From NCBI RefSeq assembly GCF_032452875.1, contig NC_083897.1, forward strand, positions 11,576,854 through 11,640,853: a stretch of DNA of 64,000 nt, written 5' to 3'. Below, one piece after another: positions 12,047 to 23,175 of this stretch. The stretch's first letter is position 1, and each line of letters begins with the position of its first letter. The notes beneath the pieces are model-generated. The model did no database searches, was not told the DNA's origin, and worked only from the letters and a program-made list of their open reading frames with translations. This DNA is from Bos javanicus (Eukaryota > Chordata > Mammalia > Artiodactyla > Bovidae). The translations under genes and the position numbers were made by a program.

Positions 12047-12859
12047 ATAGGCCCCTTCTTATGTAGTCCGTTCTAACCACAGGGTTTTAATCTATTGCAC
12101 CTGTCACTTCCAAGGAGGTTCCCTCTGTTTTAGCTTCTTCTGTTTGCTGATCTCTTCAGTGTCTAATTTCCACCCTGACACAAGGGGGCGGTGGTGGACA
12201 CTTTTTTAGGCTCACTTGTTCAGTCGTGCTGTGAGGAGAGAGGGATACTGCAAACAAATAACACTGGCATGTGCTCGCAGTGTCTCAGCCACACTTGGTT
12301 TGGCCCCGCTCACGGCGTGTGTGCTTTCCCTGTCAACACTGCTTAGGCTCTAGGTTGCTCTGCAGGGAACTGTCTGAGGCCAGCCCTGGGTTGTGTGCAC
12401 TTCCCAGGTCTAAGCCACTCAGGTTCAGGTACTCAGGTAGTCTTCAGAGGTGCAGACTTTGTTGGGTTGTGTTTTCTGCCCTTCCCTGATCCGAGCAGCT
12501 CAGGTGACCAGGTGTTTGGCGAGCGTGGTCGCTGCGAGTTATCACCTCCCTTGTCCCTGCCACTAGGTTTTCTGGGTGTACAACCAGCGCACATTCTCAG
12601 GTGGATGTTGACCGTCCAGAATCCCAAGAAGTCTTAGTAAGTAACGAAGCCTGCTTGCAGTTTGGTAGATAATGCCTCTCTGGGGCCGCAATTGCCCACT
12701 TCTGGCTCCGGTTGCCTGTCACCGGAGGGGTATGGTCTGCAACCGGCTAGCTCTGCTCAGTTCTGTGTTCTGTGAGCAGATCTGGTGGTGACTCAAGTTA
12801 GGGCTTTTCACATAGTTCTAGTCAGTCCTTTGTTCTGTGAGCAGGCCTGGCGGTGTCTT

Positions 12860-13070
12860 GAAAGTGAAGTCGCTCAGTCTTGTCTGACTCTTTGCAACCC
12901 CATGTACTGTAGCCTACCAGGTTCCTCAGTCCATGGGATTTTCCAGGCCAGAATACTGGAGTGGGTTGCCATTTCCTTCTCCAGGGGATCTTCCTGACTC
13001 AGGGATCAAACCCGGGTCTCCGGCACTGTAGGCAGATGCTTTACTGTCTGAGCTACCAGGGATTGTGCCA
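12860..13070 (-). mobile_element. Bov-tA SINE inserted in L1-A
   Basis: Minus-strand tRNA-like head (ccctggtagctcag), box B-like gggtttgatccctgag and Bov-A body. The flanks 12849-12859 and 13071-13081 (ggcggtgtctt/ggtggtgtctt) match in 10 of 11 bases and are the likely duplication. L1-B has no insertion at the equivalent site. Confidence 0.9.
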
Positions 13071-13334
13071 GGTGGTGTCTTAGGTTAGGGCTTTTCATGT
13101 GGTAGCTATTCCACAGTCTGGTTTGCTAGCCCAAGTTAATTCCTTCAGATTGCCCTTGGGGCATTCAGGCCTGGTCCTTACTCTCAGCAATGCAGCCCGC
13201 ACTTCCCTGCCCAGGCCCCACTTGCTAGTGGCAGATGCAGACGTCTGCGCTGCTTCTCCACTAGGGGAGTTACCGTTGGGCACATAATCTGTGGGTTTTA
13301 ATTATTTATTTTTCCTCCTGGTTATGTTGCCCTC

Positions 13335-14966
13335 CCAAAGAAAGGCAATGCCAAAGAATGCTCAAACTACCACACAGTTGCACTCATCTCACACGCTAGT
13401 AAAGTAATCCTCAAAATTCTCCAAGCCAGGCTTCAGCAATAAGTGAACCGTGAACTTCTGGTAACAAAAACCCGGTGTACGAGACAGCAAAAGAGACACT
13501 GATGTATAGAACAGTCTTATGGACTCTGTGGGAGAGGGAGAGGGTGGGAAGATTTGGGAGAATGACACTGAAACATGTAAAATATCATGTAAGAAACGAG
13601 TTGCCAGTCCAGGTTCGATGCACAATACTGGATGCTTGGGGCTAGAGCACTGGGACGACCCAGAGGGATGGTATGGGGAGGGAGGAGGGAGGAGGGTTCA
13701 GGATGGGGAACACATGTATACCTGTGGCGGATTCATTTTGATATTTGGCAAAACTAATACAATTATGTAAAGTTTAAAAATAAAATTAAAAAAAAAAAAG
13801 AAAGAAAGGCAGAAGAACCAGAGACCAAATTGCCAACATCTGCTGGACCATAGAAAAAGCAAGAGAGTTCCAGAAAGACATCTATTTCTGCTTTATTGAC
13901 TATGCCAAAGCCTTTGACTGTGTGGATCACAATAAACTGTGGAAAATTCTTCAAAAGATGGGAATACCAGATCCCCTGACCTGCCTCTTCAGAAATTTGT
14001 ATGCAGGTCAGGAAGCAATAGTTAGAACTGGACATGGAACAACAGACTGGTTCCAAATAGGAAAAGGAGTAAGTCAAGGCTGTATATTGTCATCCTGCTT
14101 ATTTAACTTCTATGCAGAGTACATTATGAGAAACGCTGGGCTGGAAGAAGCACAAGCTGGAATCAAGATTGCCAGGAGAAATATCAGTAACCTCAGATAT
14201 GCAGATGATACCACCCTTATGGCAGAAAGTGAAGAGTCAAAAGCCTCTTGATGAAGGTGAAAAAGGATAGTGAAAAAGTTGGCTTAAAACTCAACATTCA
14301 GAAAACGAAGATCATGGCATCTGATCCCATCACTTCATGGGAAATAGATGGGTAAACAGTGGAAACATTGTCAGACTTTATTTTTTTGGGCTCCAAAATC
14401 ACTGCAGATGGTGACTGCAGCCATGAAATTAAAAGACACTTACTCCTTGGAAGGAAAGTTATGACCAACCTAGATAGCATATTCAAAAGTAGAGACATTA
14501 CTTTGCCAACAAAGGTCTGTCTAGTCAAGGCTATGGTTTTTCCAGTGGTCATGTATGGATGTGAGAGTTGGACTGTTAAGAAAGCTGAGAGCCAAAGAAT
14601 TGATGCTTTTGAACTGTGGTGTTGAAGAAGACTTGAGAGTCCCTTGGACTGCACAGAGATCCAACCAGTCCATTCTGAAGGAGATCAGCCCTGGGATTTC
14701 TTTGGAAGGAATGATGCTAAAGCTGAAACTCCAGTACTTTGGCCACCTCATGTGAAGTGTTGACTCATTGGAAAAGACTCTGATGCTGGGAGGGATTGGG
14801 GGCAGGAGGAGAAGTGGACAACAGAGGCTCATATGGCTGGATGGCATCACTGACTCAATGGACATGAGTCTGAGTGAACTCCTGGTGTTGGTGATGGACA
14901 GGGAGGCCTGGCGTGCTGCGATTCATGGGGTCACAAAGAGTCGGACACGACTGAGCGACTGAACTG
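13335..14966 (+). mobile_element. BovB LINE inserted in the L1-A 5' UTR
   Basis: A perfect 11-bp duplication, atgttgccctc, lies at 13324-13334 and 14967-14977. The element starts inside the pre-RT region (caaagaaaggcaatgcc) and runs to a ctgaact 3' end. An L1 3' fragment (13452-13806) splits it. RT relics follow: DCVDHNKLWKIL near 13918, GCILSSCLFNFYAEYIMRNA near 14080 and LRYADDTTLMAESEES near 14195. A frameshift follows at about 14236, and a TAA lies near 14353. The C-terminal region (SKITADGDCSHEIKRHLLL) is readable at 14359-14625. Confidence 0.95.
13452..13806 (+). mobile_element. L1 3' end nested in BovB
   Basis: A 5'-truncated L1 3' UTR (gagacagcaaaagagacact, ggagagggtggg, ggttcaggatggggaacaca), ending in a poly-A tract at about 13788-13800. 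Comparison with the BovB at 24232-25965 shows that about 19 bp of the target are missing at the junction and no duplication is visible. The insertion therefore came with a small target deletion. Confidence 0.9.
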
Positions 14967-15295
14967 ATGTTGCCCTCTGTAGTTCCTAGGCTCACCACAG
15001 ACTCGGCAGTGAGAGTGTTTCCTGGCGTTTGGAAACTTCTCTCTTTTTTAAGACTCCCTTCTCGAGACAGAGCTCCGTCCCTACCTCTTTTGTCTCTCTT
15101 TTTGTCTTTTATATTTTTTCCTACCTCCTTTCAAAGAGAATGGGCTGCTTTTCTGGGTGCTTGATGTCCTCTGCCTGCATTCAGAAGTTGTTTTGTGGAA
15201 TTTACTCAGCGTTCAAATGTTCTTTTGATGAATCTGTGGGGGAGAAAATGATCTCCCCGTACTATTCTTCTGCCATCTTCCTCCTCCCACTTTCC

Positions 15296-15310
15296 CATAT
15301 ATCATATTTT
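15296..15310. repeat. Target-site duplication, right copy, of L1-A
   Basis: Identical 15-bp copy of 5836-5850. Confidence 0.9.
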
Positions 15311-16358
15311 AATCTGGTAACAAGATACATCTTTGTAGTCAGAGATATAAAATAGAAACAACTAGATCAAAGTGAAGTGGCTGACTTTTTACATATGGAT
15401 GTTGAAGTATTTTGTTTCAAAACGACAAGAGATTCTAAAAATGTTCCATGGACAAAAAGTTTTCAGGATTTTCCAGCAGCATATGGAATCAAAGTGCTTC
15501 CTAAATATTTCAAGATATAAATACTCTTCAATGCATATACCCTTCACTTGAAAATATACTTCCTTTGATGAAGTGGTTCTGTTTTTTCCTCAACTGGTAA
15601 AAGGCCTTTCACCTGTAGATTCAATATGTAAACATTAGCTTCTATTGTAGAAAATGTAGTAGGAAGAACTAAATACAAATGTCTGTGCCTGGGCCTATCC
15701 AATCCTGCATTCTACAAAGACAATTGTAAATAAACCTTACCTATTTCAGGTCACTGTTTCTAAGTTTCAGTAAGAAATGAACAACTAGTGGAAAACCTGA
15801 AAGAAAGAATGAAGAGAGAGAAAGAGAAATAGGGAGAAAGAAGGCTTCAATTCATTGATCATATGCATATATTTGTGTGTGTGTATGTGTGTAATTTGAT
15901 CTATGCATATACAACACATATTTTCTTAGTAGAATTTCTTTAACCAAGAGATAAAATTAAAACATTTTTGTTTAGCATATTCATTATTTCTAGGCTAAAA
16001 AGATTCATCCTACCATACGGAACAAAAAAATAGGACTGTTCTCTTGTTGAGTTACCGTTTCCAGAGTTAAAAAATCTCAAAATGATTGAAACAGTATTTA
16101 CACTTCTTACATTTCTTTTCAAGTTTATATGTATACTTATTTTTTTTAATCTCTTGAAGGATGATTAGTATCTTTTGATAGAGGTGTTGGTAAAGACCTT
16201 TTGATAAAGGTCTCCACCTCAACAACTGTTCCATGCCTCTTCTAAATTCAAACATTTAACGAAATATCATTCAAGAAGATAACAAAGCATACATGTAATA
16301 TGTGTTTACATAGTATGTTTTATAATAGTACTCTTTATTATGGTATATAGTAGTACTA
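15311..16358. other. AT-rich DNA, no gene recognised
   Basis: Contains a purine-rich GA tract (about 15798-15845) and a short TG-rich stretch (about 15872-15893). No repeat family or coding region was recognised. Confidence 0.45.
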
Positions 16359-16579
16359 TGAAAAGTGAAAGTGTTAGTCGCCAAGTTGTGTCTGACTCTT
16401 TACGACACCATAGACTATAGCCCACCAGGCTTCTCTGTCAGAAATGGAATTCTCCAGGAAAGAATACTTGTGTGGGTTGTCATGCCTTTCTCCAGGGGAT
16501 CTTCTCGACCCAGGGATCAAACACAGGTCTCCTGCATTACAGGCGGATTCTTTACCATCTGAGTCACCAGGGAAGCCCA
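16359..16579 (-). mobile_element. Bov-tA SINE
   Basis: The tRNA-like head on the minus strand (gggcttccctggtgactcag) is at the right end; the Bov-A body extends left to gaaaagtgaaagtgttagtcg. The middle is diverged and includes a rearranged stretch near 16440. Confidence 0.88.
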
Positions 16580-16582
16580 AAC

Positions 16583-16672
16583 ACCAGGAGATGGTGCAAA
16601 ACACAGAAGCCTGGCATACTGTAGTCCATGGGGTTGCAAAGAGTCAAACATAACTTGCAGACTGAACAACAG
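16583..16672 (+). mobile_element. Old BovB 3'-end fragment
   Basis: A diverged 3' terminus (ggagatggtgcaaaac..., agcctggcatactgtagtcc) ending in gactgaacaaca. The acaaca-type end is like the old copy at 18975-19495, not the ctgaact end of young copies. Confidence 0.7.
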
Positions 16673-16696
16673 TAATTATTGTATATAGTAGTACTC

Positions 16697-16988
16697 TGCT
16701 GCTGCTGCTGCTGCTGCTGCTGCTAAGTCGCTTCAGTCGTGTCTGACTCTGTGCGACCCCATAGACAGCAGCCGACCAGGCTCCCCCGTCCCTGGGATTC
16801 TCCAGGCAAGCACACTGGAGTGGGTTGCCATTTCCTTCTCCAATGCATGAAAGTGAAAAAATAAAGTGAAGTCGCTCAGTCGTGTCCGACTCTCAGCGAC
16901 CCCATGGACTGCAGCCCACCACCAGGTCCCTTCGTCCATGGGATTTTCCAGGCAAGAGTACTGGAGTGGGTTGCCATTGCCTTCTACT
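16697..16988 (-). mobile_element. Bov-A2 SINE with a (GCT)9 tail
   Basis: Reverse-oriented dimer: the (gca)n tail appears as tgc repeats at 16697-16723. Monomer 2 follows, then the linker near 16848-16868 and monomer 1, ending at gccattgccttct. The flanks share only tactct, so the duplication is not convincing. Confidence 0.9.
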
Positions 16989-18527
16989 CTACTGTATGCT
17001 ATATTCTATATACTGTAATATATAATGCTATGTATAAGACAGTATACTATTGTGTATATAGATATATGTATGTGTTTATAGATATAGGTATGAAGTATAG
17101 ATACACTGCAATGCCATGTATCAGTGACAGATTAATTTCAGCTCTTTTTTTGTCCAAATTTATATATTATTAATTAGCATGATTCAAATCATTTCTGGTA
17201 TTATAATTTTGGTATCTATTGCATATTATAAAACTGGTCCACCTATTCAGAATTTTAGTATTTTAAATGCATTACATGTACTCCCATTATTTAATAGCCC
17301 CAAAAGGGGGAAAAATAAATGAACTATTAGAGTCATTTAGTCATTTTTATTCATGGAGCAATGCTGTTAATGTTCAAATCAGAAATAAATTTCATATGTT
17401 TTTCTTCCAAAGGATATGCCTCAAATTTTAGTATGCAAATTGCCCCCAAGTACAGCTTTCTAGCTGTTTGCTTTTCAAAAGCATATTGCATAAATAGTTA
17501 AAATATTCTGGCATTTATAATTAAATTATTTTTCTATTGATCATTTTTATTGCTCTATTTCACATTTTATTCTATTATTTATAGGACACAGTAATGAACT
17601 TCCATTGCTTTATTGCATTATTTGGTAAACAATGTAACAAACTCGAGAAAGAGAGCAATAAAATTAAGGTGATTTAGCAATAAAGCAATTCCCTGGATTT
17701 TAATTAAATTATGGGACATTATATTCTAAAGACTCTAAACTAGGACTCTCTAATATAGGTCTGGGGCATCATAGATTCAGTTATACCACTTTGAAAATGC
17801 AAATCATCCAAAATATCTTGTTGATTTTGATTATATATTTAAAAATGGGGGGGGGGGCGGAAAGCAAGAAGAAACAAATAATGCCTATAACCCATTTTTC
17901 CCATGAATGGAGATCCCTGGCAACAAGCATAATTCCTCATAACTGTGAGGCTCTGTATGAGTGTCTCTGAATGAATAGCTCCAAGTGTATATCAGTTTTC
18001 AAACAGATCTTTAAAGCAACTGTCTTATTAGTTCTGGAATGTTAAAATGACTTCTAGTATTATTTCCTAGAATATTTTCTGTAGACAGAGTGTAAATCTA
18101 GGTAGATAATTATGAGAGTGAGGAATACTCAATATTTAAAATGGAATTTGAACATATCAAATACTTGAGGACCTGAAAGTAGCTTATTCTTTGATAAATA
18201 TCCAAGGACATTAACATGTATTCTAATAATATTTTAAATGCTAATTCCACTAAATAATTTAACATATATTCACAAAAATGTCCTTGTGTTCATCTGATAA
18301 TCCAATTTAAAGTACTCTAAAATATTTAACAGCACTTAAAGTATTACTAATAATTGGAATGTATGCATAAGGATTCAGAATGGATAATATACTATGAATT
18401 TATGAATCTATCAAAAATATATACCAAATATAAATGCATAAAAATCTTATTTATAGCCAGATAACTGATTCCTGGGAAGCCAAGTTGACTCAAAAAGAAT
18501 AAGATTATGTCTAGGGTGGTAATTTAA
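16989..18527. other. AT-rich intergenic DNA
   Basis: No gene or repeat family recognised. Contains TATA/TATG-rich sequence near 17000-17100 and an 11-base G run at 17847-17857 in otherwise AT-rich DNA. Confidence 0.45.
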
Positions 18528-18593
18528 TAAGAATTTTGTGTTTCTTTACTGACTGAGCTACAAGGGAAGCCCTTAAGAATTTTGTGTTTCTTT
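18528..18593 (-). mobile_element. 26-bp Bov-tA head insertion with a perfect 20-bp duplication
   Basis: 18548-18573, read on the minus strand, is agggcttcccttgtagctca plus gtcagt: the tRNA-like 5' head of Bov-tA and nothing else. It is bracketed by two identical 20-bp copies (18528-18547 and 18574-18593). There is no Bov-A body and no 3' tail. The structure fits retroposition of a 3'-truncated SINE RNA. Confidence 0.85.
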
Positions 18594-18974
18594 GTATCAG
18601 AAATTTAAAATAGTTTCACAAATGATTGAAGGTCTTAAAGTTACACACTCTTAAGATCCATTGAACACATTCTTTACTTATTTATCTGAGTCTTATAAAT
18701 GTCACAATTTAATGGACTTAAGATTTTGTTTTAATTTTTCAGCCTCCTTGACTGTAAAAATCGGTCTTATTCATTGGATATAGATGCAACATGGGCCCCA
18801 GGGATCTAGTGATGTTAATTGGTCCCTTTTAAAGCTAATCGTACTTTAGGATTTACCTTTATGAGACATTTGGTATAAATACTACATCATATGTAGTTAT
18901 GTACTTATTTTTTCAGATTAACCCTTTTATGCCTACAGGATTTTAAAAAATTGTATTTCTGTATAAAGAATCAT

Positions 18975-19495
18975 TATAAAAAAATAAAATCATTAGAAAG
19001 CAGAGTCATCACTTTGCCAACAGAGGCCCATATAGTCAAAGCTGTGGTTTTTGCAGTAGTCACATATGGATGTGAGAGTTGGACCATAAAGAAGGCTGAG
19101 TGCTGAAGAATTGATTCTTTCAGATTGTGGTGCTAGAGAAGACTCTTGAGAGTCCCCTGGATTGCAGGGAGATGAAACCAGTCAATCCTAAAGGAAATCA
19201 ACTCTGAATATTCATTGAAAGGACTGATGCTGAAGCTGAAGCTCCAATACTTTGACAACCTGATGGGAAGAACCAACCCATGGAAAAGACCCTGATGCTG
19301 GGACAGATTGATGGCAGGAAGAGAAGAGGGCAACAGAGAATGAGATGGTTGGATGGTATCACCAACTCATTGTATGTCAGTTTGAACAAACTCTGGGAGA
19401 TTGTGAAGGACAGGGTAACCTGGCATGCTGTGCAGTCCATGGGGTCACAAAGAGTCAGACACGAGTTAGTGACTAAATAACAACAAACAACAGAA
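18975..19495 (+). mobile_element. Old BovB LINE, 5'-truncated
   Basis: Flanked by a perfect 12-bp duplication, ataaagaatcat (18963-18974 and 19496-19507). It holds the C-terminal region only (VTYGCESWT-like near 19058, then MEKTLMLGQIDGRKRRGQQR at 19280) and a gactaaataacaacaaacaa 3' end. Many substitutions and stops mark it as older than the 37-kb copies. The first 15 bases or so (A-rich) do not match the family. Confidence 0.9.
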
Positions 19496-19724
19496 ATAAA
19501 GAATCATAGTACATCCATATCCTGCCTGCTTGACCCACAAATATTGACATTTTCCAAGATCATGTGCTTTTTCATTTTCTCATTCTACATGCTCTTCTTC
19601 AGTGCATCTTCTGTTTTCTACTGTTTTATATACTAATTTTGTGGTGACTGATAAATCTCTACTTCCCTTAATCAATTCCCATAAGATTTAGATATAGTTG
19701 GCATTTTTTCTTTGTCTCACAAGC

Positions 19725-20060
19725 ACTGAAATGGACTGAATGTTTGAGTTCTTCAAAAATTCATATATTGAAATCCTAAGCACCTTTGTCAAGTAATTAA
19801 GATGAGAGGATGGAGCCCTTGGGAATGTAATTAGTGTCTTTACCAGAAGACACCAAATAACTAGCTAACTCTCTTTTCACCATATAAGGACATTAAAATA
19901 AGCCCTCTGTAATCCAAGAAGATGCATTCACCAAAAACCTGATCATATTGGCACCTAAATCTTGAACTTCCAGCCTCCAGAATTGTGAGGAATAAATGTT
20001 TGTTGTTTAAGTCTCCCAGTCTCTGGAAATTTATTATAACAGCCCAAACTGGCTAAAACA
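19725..20060 (+). mobile_element. MaLR (MST/MLT1-like) solo LTR
   Basis: Diagnostic blocks in order: ggactgaatgtttgag, aaaattcatatattgaaatc, ttgggaatgtaattagtg, catataaggac, cttccagcctccagaattgt, gaggaataaatg (polyadenylation signal) and a terminal agcccaaactggctaaaaca. These define a mammalian ERVL-MaLR LTR. No internal region is attached. Confidence 0.85.
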
Positions 20061-20196
20061 CATAGTTAAACTTAAAATGTGCAAAGTGTCTACCCTAAGG
20101 TCTCCAACTTGGCGTTACTTTTAATGAAGGCAGAGGCCATGTAATATTCATTTCTGTACCCAGAAACTAGTAGAGCATATAATATAATATCTACGA

Positions 20197-20951
20197 GTAG
20201 ATACTCAGGGCTTTTCTCTCTCTTCTTCTTCTGGAACCCCTAAAATGCAAATATTGGTCTATTTAATGTTGTCGCAGAGGCCCCATAGGCTATCTTCATT
20301 TCTTTTCATTTTCTTTTTTCTATATTCTGTTTTCTGGCAGTTATTTCCACCATTCAGTCTTCCAGGTCATTTATCCATTCTTCTGCCTCAATTATTCTGC
20401 TGTGGATTGCTTCTAGTGTATTATTCATCTCTGTTTGTCTGTTCTTTAGTTCTTCTAGATCTTTGGTAAATATTTGTCGCATCTTCTCAATCTTTGCCTC
20501 CATTTTTTTTTTTTCCTGAAATCCTGGATCATCTTCACAGTCATTATTCTGAATTCTTTTTCTGGAAGGTTGCCTAGCTCCACTTCATTTAGTTGTTTTT
20601 CTTGGATTTTATCTTGTCCCTTTACCTAATACATAAGTTTCTGCTTTTTCATCATGATTAACTTTCTGTAATATGGCTTTTGTTTTAGCCACTGTGAGAC
20701 TATGCTTCCTCTTGCTTCTTCTGTCTGCCTTTTGCCTGTCAGGGGCTAAGAGGCTTGTCTAAGTTTCTTGATGGGAGGCAATGGCAATGGGAAAAACTGG
20801 GTCTTGCTTTGATGGGCAGGGTCTTGATCAGTAAAGCTTTAATCCAATTATCTGCTGATGGGTGGGGTTGCACTCCCTCCCTGGTAGTTGTTTGGCCTGA
20901 GGTGACTCAGCCCTAGGGTCTATGGTAGGGTTAATGGTGAACTCCAAGAGT
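20197..20951 (-). mobile_element. Old L1 (L1M-like) ORF1 start and 5' UTR, left part
   Basis: The plus strand shows antisense ORF1 and upstream blocks (attattctgaattctttttc, tcctggatcatc, tctcaatctttgcctcc), then an L1M 5' UTR stretch (gcagggtcttgatcagtaaa, ctgctgatgggtggggttgc). The BovB at 20952 interrupts it and it resumes at 23176. Confidence 0.75.
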
Positions 20952-23175
20952 TCAGTTCAGTCACTCAGTCGTGTCTGATTCTTTGCAGCCCCCTGAATTG
21001 TAGCACGCCAGGCCTCCCTGTCCATCACCAGTACCCAAAGTTCACTCAAATTCACGTGCGTCAGGTTGGTGATGCCATCCAACCATCTCATCCTCTGTCA
21101 TCCCCTTTTCCTCCTGCCCCCAATCCCTCCCAGCATCAGAGTCTTTTCCAATGAGTCAACTCTTCACATGAGGTGGCCAAAGTACTGGAGTTTCAGCTTT
21201 AGCATCATTCCTTCCAAAGAAATCCCAGGGCTGATCTCCTTCAGAATGAACTGGTTGGATCTCCTTGCAGTCCAAAGGACTCTCAAGAGTCTTCTCCAAC
21301 ACCACACTTCAAAAGCATCAATTCTTCCACGCTCAGCTTTCTTCACATCCATACATGACTACTAGAAAAACCATAGCCTTAACTAGATGGACCTTTGTTG
21401 GCAAAGTAATGTCTCTGCTTTTCAATATGCTATCTAGGTTGGTCAGAACTTTCCTTCCAAGGAGTAAGTGTCTTTTAATTTCATGGCTGCAATCACCATC
21501 TGCAGTGATTTTGGAGCCCCAAAAAATAAAGTCTGACAATGTTTCCACTGTTTCCCCATCTATTTCCCATGAAGTGATGGGACCAGATGCCATGATCTTC
21601 ATTTTCTGAATGTTGAGCTTTAAGCCAACTTTTTCACTCTCCTCTTTCACTTTCATCAAAAGGCTCTTTAGTTCCTCTTCACTTCTGCCATAAGGGTGGT
21701 GTCATCTGCATATCTGAGGTTATTGATATTTCTCCTGGCAATCTTGATTCAAGCTTGTGCTTCTTCCAGCCCAGCGTTTCTCATGATGTACTCTGCATAG
21801 AAGTTAAATAAGCAGGGTGACAATAGACAGCCTTAACATACTCCTTTTCCTATTTGGAACCAGTCTGTTGTTCCATGTCCAGTTCTAACTGTTGCTTCCT
21901 GACCTGCATATAGGTTTCTCAAGAGGCAGGTCAGGTGGTCTGGTATTCCCATCTCTTTCAGAATTCTCCACAGTTTATTGTGATCCACACAGTCAAAGGC
22001 TTTGGCATAGTCAATAAAGCAGAAATAGATGTTTTTCTGGAACTCTCGTGCATTTTCAATGATCCAGCAGATGTTAGCAATTTGATCTCTGGTTCCTCTG
22101 CCTTTTCTAAAACCAGCTTGAACATCTGGAAGTTCACGGTTCACATATTGCTGAAGCCTGGTTGGAGAATTTTGAGCATTAGTTGACTAGTGTGCGAGAT
22201 GGGTGCAATTGTGTGGTAGTTTGAGCATTCTTTGGCATTGCCTTTCTTTGGGATTGGAATGAAAACTGACCTTTTCCAGTCCTGAGGCCACTGCTGAGTT
22301 TTCCAAATTTTCTGGCATATTGAGTGAGCACTTTCACAGCATCTTCTTCCAGGATTTGAAACAGCTCAACTGGAATTCCATCACCTCCACTAGCTTTGTT
22401 CATAATGATGCTTCCTAAGGCCCACTTGACTTCACATTCCAGGCTCTCTGGCTCTAGGTGAGTGACCACACCATCGTGATTATCTTGATTGTGAAGATCT
22501 TTTTTGTACAGTTCTTCTGTGTATTCCTGCCACCTCTTCTTAATATCTTCTGCTTCTGTTAGGTCCATACCATTTCTGTCCTTTATCGAGCCCATCTTTG
22601 CATGAAATGTTCCCTTGGTATCTCTAATTTTCTTGAAGAGATCTCTAGCCTTTCCCATTCTGTTGTTTTCCTCTATTTGTTTGCATTGATCGCTGAAGAA
22701 GTCTTTCTTATCTCTTTTTTCTATTCTTTGGAACTCTGCATTTCAAAATCTTTCATTTTCTCCTTTGCTTTTCACTTCTCTTCTTTTCACAGCTATTTGT
22801 AAGGCCTCCCCAGATAGCCATTTTGCTTTTTTGCATTTATTTTCCATGGGGAAGATCTTGATCCCTGTCTCCTGTACAATATCACAAACCTCAGTCCATA
22901 GTTCATCAGGCACTCTAACTATCAGATCTAGTCCCTTACATCTATTTCTCACTTCCACTGTATAATCATAAGGGATTTGATTTAGGTCACACTTGAATGG
23001 TCTAGTGGTTTTCCCTACTTTCTTAAATTTAAGTCTGAATTTGGCAATAAGGTGTTCATGATCTGAGCCACAGTCAGCTCCCAGTCTTGTTTTTGCTGAC
23101 TATATAGAGCTTCTCCATCTTTGGCTGCAAAGAATATAATCAATCTGATTTCAGTATTGACCATCTGGTGATGTC
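20952..23175 (-). mobile_element. BovB LINE, 2.2 kb, longest copy in the window
   Basis: The 3' end is gttcagttcagtc at 20952. On the minus strand it covers the end of the endonuclease domain (SDH near 23060, then FKCDLNQIP near 23000), the linker (RNRCKGLDLIVRVPDELWTE near 22950), the pre-RT region (KMGSIKDRNGMDLTEAEDI near 22600) and RT. RT motif A is CFIDYAKAFDCVDHNK near 22030. The motif B glutamine codon is TAA (near 21834), so RT stops at ...IGKGVC. Most of the endonuclease is missing at the 5' end. It sits inside the old L1 5' UTR. Confidence 0.93.

Larger units (their letters stand above)
5851..15295 (-). mobile_element. Full-length L1-BT-type LINE (L1-A), inactive, with three insertions
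   Basis: In minus orientation the 5' end is at 15295 (start of the gaagatggcagaag type), followed by a long 5' UTR, ORF1 (about 10330-9471), ORF2 (about 9392-6218) and the 3' UTR ending in an A/T tail near 5851. A perfect 15-bp duplication flanks it. Segments are 15295-14967, 13334-13071, 12859-12047 and 11770-5851. They are separated by a BovB (13335-14966), a Bov-tA (12860-13070) and a Bov-A2 (11771-12046). About 583 bp of ORF2 are missing near 7047, compared with L1-B at 44078-44660. It cannot be autonomous: ORF2 has lost its ATG and carries stops, frameshifts and altered catalytic residues. Confidence 0.95.

Noticed and set aside
16690..16995. Target-site duplication tactct around the Bov-A2 at 16697
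   Set aside because: Six bases in AT-rich DNA with uncertain element ends is too weak.
17847..17857. G run as a G-quadruplex
   Set aside because: One 11-base run plus a short gg is a weak quadruplex candidate and lies in unannotated AT-rich DNA.
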